A stretch of DNA of 64,000 bases from positions 1-64,000 of the forward strand of contig JAXGGA010002180.1 in assembly GCA_038373865.1 (NCBI GenBank), written 5' to 3'. The DNA is from Uloborus plumipes. Its lineage: Eukaryota; Arthropoda; Arachnida; Araneae; Uloboridae. A model generated the notes under the pieces. That model had not been told where the DNA came from, made no database searches, and saw only the letters and a program-made list of their open reading frames with translations. A program made the translations under genes and the position numbers. Positions 56,301 through 64,000 of this stretch are shown one piece after another; position 1 is the first letter of the stretch; every line of letters begins with the position of its first letter.

Positions 56301-58711
56301 GTCCTAAATCACTGAAAATGAGCCAGATTTAGTAAAAGAAAGCTTGCCATTGATAATACATTTGAAGTAGCAAACTGTTGAGTCTTCCACACATTCAGAT
56401 TGAACTGTGAGACATCAGATTGTATTAAAAGAAAAGAAACATGTTTTTGTTCTTCAGCTTTCAAAAGCCTTCAAAATAAAAGTACAATTTGTCTTTTGTT
56501 CTCATCCTTAATGTCGTATCCTTAGTAAATTTCTTTAATGGGATCGCTTGGAGGAAAAGGTGGCGTGATGGAGAAAGGGGAGGGGGGGGGGACTGCGCTC
56601 TTGATTAGTTTTTTTCACCACCCATTTTTTCTGAAGGGGAAACTGAGTTTGGGGAGTAACTGCTTTCTTTTATTTACACTTTCTTCGAGAAAATTAGCAC
56701 TTTTTAAAAATTCAAGTCAGAATTCTTTCCGTTTTAAGCACTTTATTTGATAGGGATACATTTGTTATTTTAAGTGTTGCTTAATTTAATTTTTAAATGA
56801 CTGCGTTAAGAATAAAATGTCGATCTCTTCAATCAATTTTAAACTCAAAGCTCACATTTTCTATTTTTTTTTCAGTCATGAGTGCTTTTGACGGAATTGA
56901 TTTACTATAATTATTTTTTGTTTAACTCTCAAGGCATGTTTTGTTCCATGACTAGCTTTTGTGCCCGCTGGGTGAGGATTTTAAATGAAATAAGTTAATC
57001 GGAGAGAGGGACAAATAATAAAAAAAAAGATAAAAACAAGTCGTATTTCTTTTTCTCCTCAGGCCAAGCACATGTCAATTATTTCTCGCAGCATCAAAAT
57101 TATTAAAAATTAATGTGCGAATGTGCGTTATCAACTTGCCTTTCTTTGGTAATGTGGTTAGATTCGCCTATTGAACAACTTTCCGATCTCATCCAACCTG
57201 AAATTGCTTGTGAAAAGAAAAAGAAAGTCTTTTTAGGGTTGTGATTGCTCAAAATAAGTTTATATCTCGGGTTAAAAACATTTTTACTGATTTTGTCGAC
57301 TTTGACCACCCTAAACGCAAAAACTTGGTCCGCAGCATTGCTCCGCTGTTTGAAACCTGAGAATAGTGTAGAAATCTTCAAATGATCTAAAATTGTACAA
57401 AATATAACTCTCCAACTGAGGAAAAATACCGTGCTTATACTCCTTCAAACTTTAAAATTTTACAACAACCATTACGTTAAATGACAATAAAAATCTAATC
57501 ACAATCATCAAGCCTTTAAAAAATGAGATTTACTTTTATAAGACGTTCAAACGTATGTGTGCGAGCGAAACGCAATAAAAACTACCCAATTTTTTCTGCC
57601 AAAATTTTTGTAAAAAATCTCTCACAAAGGGAAACAAATGAGATGCAACGTGCAGATGGTAATGCATTTATACAATAGAGTACAAAAATAACAGCCGAGA
57701 CAAAACACGCACATGCATCGTGAATCGGTTTTTTAAGCTAGCAGTAAACTAAAATGATTAAGTTAGTAATGAAGCACAGGTTACAGCGATTTTTATTACT
57801 GGCGTCACATGTAGTCCTTATATATATTTTTCAAGTATTCAAAATTCCTTAATCATTCCGCAGAATCGTTTGAAAAATAGACAATGACGAAAAAGTCAAG
57901 CACAGAGTTTGTTAACAGGGTTAATTTTATAAGTCCAAGTGAAATTAATGTAGATTTCTTTAATGCGGGATATCGTCTCGATTATGTGCGTGTGTGATAA
58001 CGAGGATCAAGTTTCATAAAAAAAAAGATCATGTATCCTTCTTGCAGGGAGCAATGATCTGAAGAAGTTCCAGTAAGGCCGTATTTTGGTTTTCTACAAC
58101 AGCAAAAATATAATGTAAGAACGCTATTTAACTCTTATGTGTCGTTTAGATTGGTCATAAATCTTAGATTTTTGAATAATAAAAAACATTTATTTTGCAA
58201 GTGTAAATAATTTTGTAAGGACTTAAAATAAGTTCCGTAGGAAAATTAGATGAGTTTCCCTTTGGCTGAAAATTACATACTTAGGTCACAAAATTTGCTC
58301 TGAATGGATCGTAAGGTATAACATATGTTTTGCTTAAATACATTGTTCATTACAATGTTTCACATTTTTCAGCGCAAATGAATGTAGTTTCGGTGCCCTT
58401 TCATACGTTCCCAAGAAAAGAATTATGATAATGTGATGAAAGGTAGAATGAGAATTCCTATTCTCTTATGGGTGATTGCGTTATTAAAAGCCATTTGCTT
58501 CGAAAAAATGGCCCTTTCTTAAGTACCTGGAATAGATAAAGAAGCTAATGAATCCCCATTTGAGCATTTGTTTGAAGTATAGATATAATGTTCTCGAGGA
58601 TTAAGCTTAACCACCTACCCAGAGAACACTGTCTCATTGATTTTAACTGAAGATTTCCCTGAAAGAACATTTCGACACCAAATTTGGTATTTATTTGTTT
58701 ATGTCAAAACA
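53335..58711. other. AT-rich intergenic sequence
   Basis: No gene is supported in this 5.4-kb stretch. A C run (about 55411-55421) sits inside an imperfect inverted pair AAAGCGGACTG / CAGTCTGCTTT, and a G run lies at 56582-56590. A 92-codon minus-strand frame (57103-57381) has mixed composition but no recognisable similarity. Confidence 0.5.
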
Positions 58712-58713
58712 TA

Positions 58714-59081
58714 CACTGCAAAAAAAAAAAAAAAAAAGCTGTTGTTTTTACAGTATAATACAGGCAGCAGAGGTTCCAGTTTAAAATTGTAAAAGCACAC
58801 TAATAAACTGTAAAACTAGCTATTTTACAGTTTATTACTTTAAAACTAGTAATTTTAGTTTATTACAGTAAAATTAGCAATTTACCATAAAATTAGATGT
58901 ATTATAGTGTAAAAACAACAGTATAATACTTGCAGCAGATATTCCAGTTTAAAACTGTAAAATGCAGTGCAACTGTGAAACTAGCAATTTTGCAGTTTAC
59001 TACTGTAAAATTAGTAATTTTACAGTTTATTATTGTAAAATTTGCTGTATTATACTGTAAAACATCTATTTTTTTACAACG
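58714..59081. mobile_element. TA-flanked MITE with CACTGCAAAAAA ends, 368 bp
   Basis: The left end CACTGCAAAAAAA and the right end, reverse complemented, CGTTGTAAAAAAA are flanked by TA (58712-58713 and 59082-59083). The interior has two related units containing ACAGTATAATAC..GCAGCAGA..TTCCAGTTTA and many TTTACAGTTTATTACTG palindromic words. The same units occur inverted in 35703-36258. Non-coding. Confidence 0.8.
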
Positions 59082-59083
59082 TA

Positions 59084-60640
59084 GTAATTAAGTTTAAATA
59101 TTTAGTGTTGAATTTTACACATTTACGCAAAAGATTGTTTTGTGTTCCGTACATTATTTTTACCAAGTGACCATAGGCAGTGTTGCAATGAAAGTTTTTC
59201 GAATAAATATCAAGCGAAGGAGCAGAGTAAAACATGTTTCTAGAAACATAAATTATTTGCTTGCGTGTCCCTGTTATTGATATATGAGATCACAATATGG
59301 TTGACAATGTGACACACATTTAATAATATTGTTTTCAATAAAAAGTATTGCAACCTTTATTAAATAATTTCATATGATTCGAAATTTTTCTTGCTTTTTG
59401 AAAACGTGTGCATGCACTGGTTTCTGAAATCAACGATTTAACTTTCTTAATACCTCTTTTCAACACATCGTCGGTATAATTTACCTATTGGATTAATAAA
59501 CTTTCAATCGTGCGCTTTTTTTCTTCTAAATTCAATTTTAATCTCATAATTCACAATCACAGCAGTCTGAACTGTGGTATGTGATTTTAAACTCAAAAAC
59601 TCACCTACTGAATACTTCGTAAATTATAAACATGAAATTTAACAAATAATAAAGTATTTTTAAAATGAACTAATGCAGTTATGCGAATTTATACTAAAAA
59701 AAAAAAAAAACTTAATCGAAATATTTTATTTTGTCTTTCTTTACAGCTTACCTTCGTAAAAACTATTTGTAGGCACTTTACTTCTAAGTATGCCTGACTT
59801 TGTCAAGACAATACAATTTATTACAAATTTCACAATTATAATTTTTTTGCTCAGCGCAGGAGAATGTACTCAACAAAGAAACATGAAATGAAAAAAATTA
59901 GGAGGGGGGGGGGGAGTATGAGGAAAATTATCTGGATGTTTAATATTTTCTTACAAACTAATAAATATATGTCAAGAGGTAAATTGAAAATGTTCTTTAA
60001 TTTATACTTTTTTTGCATGTAATGAATAATTTACTAATTATTACAACTTAACAAGAAAAATAATTCTTTAAAAACTAGAAAAGTATTTTATATTTAGCTT
60101 GTGACAAAAACTGAGGTGAAAGAAAAATAATTGCTGTTTTTTTGTATTCGTTAATTAAATCTTCTACTAGTTAAAAAAACACCAGAAAATCAAATATTTT
60201 TATTTCACGTCTTAAGAATGTTTAGTTAAATTTTAAATGAATATGTTTAAAGATATTTTCCCAAAAATTTTCTAAAAAGAATTGTGGTTTCAGTGTTTTA
60301 ATTCACTGTTAATTGACAATAGATTCTGAGTTCTTTCAACTCTAATACACCTAGAGAACAAAACTATTTCACTTAATATTTTCACGTTTTTAGAAAGAGC
60401 GGAGTGAAGGACAAATCTGGAGATCGACTAGGATAAGACACTTAAACATATTCAAATGCATGACTATAGCCATGATAGGCAAATGCTCGAGGGGGGGGGG
60501 TAAACAATGCAGGTTGTGTGAGCCCAGTATCTTTGGAAGAGCGATTTCACTCCATGTATTAAAAGCCAGCTTAAAAGACAGTCACAAACGGCATAAACGG
60601 TTTCTAGCTGAGTGGAATTGTTAGAAAGATTGACATTGGG
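59084..60640. other. AT-rich intergenic sequence
   Basis: G runs lie at about 59905-59914 and 60491-60500 and an A run at about 59697-59710. No gene is supported. Confidence 0.55.
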
Positions 60641-61640
60641 CAAAGTTTGACAAGTGTAACTGCGGGGGCTCCTGATGGCTCACAGCGTGGTTTCCGACTT
60701 AGAAAATATTTGAAACTGCAAAATCAGCTGCACAAAGGTTCAGCAATGGGCATCCACAAGCAATCACAGCAGCAGACGGCCAATATATCGCCATGCAGGC
60801 ACAAGAAAACTGGCAGCAGATTGAGAGAAATAGAAAAACACTTGAAACAGACTATTGCACAACTGATATCGTGTCTTACTATGACTAAGTGGTAGTAGAG
60901 TAATGGTGTATTTGTCTCATGATTTGTATTGTGTGTACCTCTATCACCTACTCATGGAGGGAAGCGGTTTATGAGGTGCCGAGAACACCCACATTGAACA
61001 GATAATTTATGAGTCTAGTCCTATTTACGGATGAGAGCAACTCTAGGCAGAGTTGTTATTTCGAGAGCATAAACACCTAGAGTTAGCATGGAACCCTTAC
61101 AAGACCATCAGCAGGACTGTTTTAAAGTGGGTGCTAGGTCGTGAAGTTTTTGTTTAGCGAGGCATCATGATTGGTAACAGTACACAGATTCACATCTAGA
61201 AAGGAGACTGAATTATATTGAGATCCGCTGCCATAATGGGGTTCTCCTTAGAGACCTACCTTAGAGACCTTAGAGACCTACTTTTTAGAGGTGCTATTGG
61301 CCTCTATCTTCTTTCTTATGGGCAACAAAATCTCACAATATTTCACAGTGAGTGTCGAAGAGCTGTTAGCGAGTGAGAATACTGAACTCCCGAATTGACC
61401 GACTTGGTCTGCTGGTCGCAGATCTAAACCACATCTAGCACCTATGGAACTTTTTAGGAAGACACTTGTCAGCAGGTAATTTACGACCGGTAACAATTCC
61501 GGAGCTGTAATTGGCGCTATAAGAGTAATGGGCACATTTCTTTAACAACTCATAGGATAGCCAACAACATATTCAAGTTCTAGCAACTGGTGTAAAAACC
61601 TGCACAGCAGGCAGGAGAGTTCATATCCTCAACTAAAGAC
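60640..61640 (+). pseudogene. Tc1-like transposase pseudogene
   Basis: The plus strand keeps fragments of a Tc1-type cut-and-paste transposase in the right order but in changing frames. LFTDES (about 61025) corresponds to the FSDES block with the first catalytic aspartate. GIMIGNSTQIHI (61161-61196) corresponds to the GGIM....LH block. NLTIFHSE (about 61328) sits where the DNARPH block belongs, with its aspartate lost. ADLNHI, a stop, then HLWN (about 61418-61450) corresponds to SPDLNPIEHLWD. Stops and frameshifts are frequent. The N-terminal part (60647-60895) is open but too diverged to assign helix-turn-helix segments. No terminal repeats were found, so the element's limits are unknown. 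An old, dead copy. Confidence 0.7.
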
Positions 61641-61871
61641 TGTTTCTTGCTGATCATCAGCCAAGAGAAAGTTTTCACCTACCGTCACATTGCGCTCTAT
61701 GCCGCTTTTTCAATGAAGTTTCTTCTTATACACTTCATTTCTTTTTTCTGAAATGTTTCAGACACTCCCTATGTTCTTAAATTTTGGGTATATTATGGTA
61801 TTATTTGTGTAAAAAAAATCTGCGCAGTATTATACTATGGAAGTAGTTTCGCCCTTATTTTTTGCGTACCA

Positions 61872-62739
<868 letters not shown>

Positions 62740-63120
62740 CTTAGCTGGTGCCTGTCTATTATAGTCTACCAGGCAATAAACCAGCAGACTTCCTTGTGAA
62801 AAGATATGCTAGAGTAGTACAACATCCTGTTGCATTTCTTACTAGAGAATAAAACACTTTTTAAAAAATCCATCCTTTTCAAGCAACCTACAGGGTTCAG
62901 ACTCTTACAGTCTTAAAACATTAGAAGACGTTTAGTTCTTTTTATCTCTGATGGACGCAAGCCACTTGCAGCTTTTTTCTGTGTCCACTGGACAGAATTG
63001 CCATGCCGCTGATCTGCACTTCCAAGGAAATATTATAAGCGATCCTACTTGTACACTTCGTAAATCAGAAGAAATAATAGACAAACAGCATCTTCTCCTT
63101 TTCGGACTCTTTGTAGTCTA
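62740..63120 (+). pseudogene. Non-LTR retrotransposon 3' coding end (RNase H and C-terminal zinc motif relic)
   Basis: Codons from 62745 read VPVYYSLPGNKPADFLVKRY, matching the C-terminal RNase H block of arthropod non-LTR retrotransposons (W.P.H.G..GNE.AD.LAK). The invariant GN and AD are kept, while the histidine is replaced by Y and the glutamate by K. A stop follows at 62848. From 62950 a second open stretch reads STGQNCHAADLHF, DPTCTL and DKQHLLL. This matches the downstream TGHN...HLHR....PTC.LC....E..EH.L..C zinc-knuckle region, with the second and last cysteines lost. The element would end shortly after 63120. The reverse transcriptase domain is not visible upstream, so this is probably a 5'-truncated and mutated copy of a Jockey/I/R1-group element. 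Confidence 0.78.
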
Positions 63121-64000
63121 ACAGAGGGGTCAAGATATTGGCAGGCACATCTCGCATGAGGCAATAACATCGGTCTTCTTGATCTCAGTAATACTATTTA
63201 CAAATTGTGTTTATAACTTTTAGTTTAATGCACCATTTCTGTCGGACTACATGAAAGAAAAAAAACTCTTCATTAAATATTTACCTATGCCTGGTATACA
63301 GTTGTCTATGTGGTAGTATTTTACCTATAGAAGTTTCTATCATTTTGTCCTTCTCTTTAAGATCATCTTAAGTGAAAATTCTTTACACCACTTGATCGAG
63401 CTCGCAGTTATAAACAAAATTAAATATTCAGCTAAATTTATTAAAGTTAGTTTAATTTCAAACAATACAATTCCAATACACGATTCACGGTCTTATAACT
63501 AAATATGTCCGTATACAATTTAAAAATTGCAACAGATAAATTGCTTTTGAACCACAAAGAGCACTATTTTTACTGCTTTATAAAAATAGATAGTGCTGCT
63601 ACTAGAAGGCAGGGATTTTTCAAGGACGCTCACAAGTTGATAACTTGTTCAAGTAAAACACTGAATAAATAAGTAAAGAATAAGTTCTTATTTTACCAGA
63701 TTCTAAAATTAGTATGTATGCATATTTTATTTAATTTTTGTTCGTAAAATCGCAGCTCTTTTTAGGGAAATAAATTGTAACATTAGCAAAACCAATAATA
63801 TAGTCATTTTAGGCGTAGGTCATTTTGTGCGTAGATAGTTTGGTTACATAAAAAAGCGTAAATATACCTATTCCTACCCGTTAATTAAAGAAATTCTTCC
63901 CTACTATATGTCTGTTATGAATATTTCTACGGAAAACTCTTAAGAAATAAAATTTTTTCTGTGTCTTTATAAAGAGCGATTTTATTTCTCTTACTGAGCT
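63121..64000. other. AT-rich intergenic sequence
   Basis: No gene is recognised up to the window edge. Confidence 0.6.

Noticed and set aside
57103..57381. 92-codon minus-strand frame with mixed composition
   Set aside because: No recognisable protein and no supported splice sites. A translated database search would be needed before calling it.

Overview
This window looks like a gene-poor, strongly AT-rich (roughly 70% A+T by eye) stretch of an animal nuclear genome, most likely an arthropod. The long A, T, C and G runs, the AAAT- and GAAT-type low-complexity tracts and the dense load of old DNA transposons (mariner, Tc1-like, piggyBac, PIF/Harbinger-type and unclassified inverted-repeat elements) fit a large arthropod genome. 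A chelicerate such as a spider is my best guess, from memory of similar repeats, and is not proven here. No operons, bacterial genes, CRISPR arrays or intact RNA genes are visible. No host protein-coding gene can be supported: the longest open frame is 111 codons, and the recognisable coding similarity belongs to transposase or retrotransposon relics.

Layout. 0-8 kb: AT-rich sequence with a 108-bp inverted-repeat element (221-328), a 547-bp foldback element (3037-3583) and an 18-bp-stem hairpin (5478-5528). 8.2-11.8 kb: a transposon block with a 1.19-kb CCCAAG-ended element carrying two tandem arrays and a tRNA-like module, a dead mariner (9744-10960), and a TAA-flanked MITE that has jumped into one terminal inverted repeat of another element (11362-11815). 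13.7 kb: a tRNA-Met-like relic. 16.0-16.9 kb: a diverged direct duplication. 20.5-27.1 kb: three TTAA-flanked piggyBac-type elements, one with transposase remains. 28.1-30.8 kb: a TA-flanked MITE and a 1.3-kb element with perfect 26-bp ends and eight copies of a 12-13-bp motif. 32.7-36.3 kb: another TTAA element and a TA-MITE next to a tRNA-Met-like module. 37.2-39.9 kb: three sets of local tandem duplications. 42.3 kb: a truncated MITE. 46.3-47.0 kb: a GC- and CpG-richer patch. 47.3-50.2 kb: a three-layer nest of transposons. 51.3-53.3 kb: a GGGG-ended MITE, a small TTAA element and a perfect 20-bp hairpin. 58.7-63.1 kb: a TA-MITE, a Tc1-like transposase fossil, a long (TA)n tract and the 3' coding end of a non-LTR retrotransposon.

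The most informative biology is the transposon archaeology. Eight TTAA-bounded elements can be sorted into at least four terminal-repeat types, and two of them keep recognisable piggyBac transposase fragments. One family uses CCCAAG/CTAGGG-like ends with apparent 2-bp target duplications and is present in three size classes. tRNA-like modules sit inside or beside several DNA elements. The window holds nothing that works together as a gene system; what it offers is a set of dated insertions and several element families that may not be catalogued.
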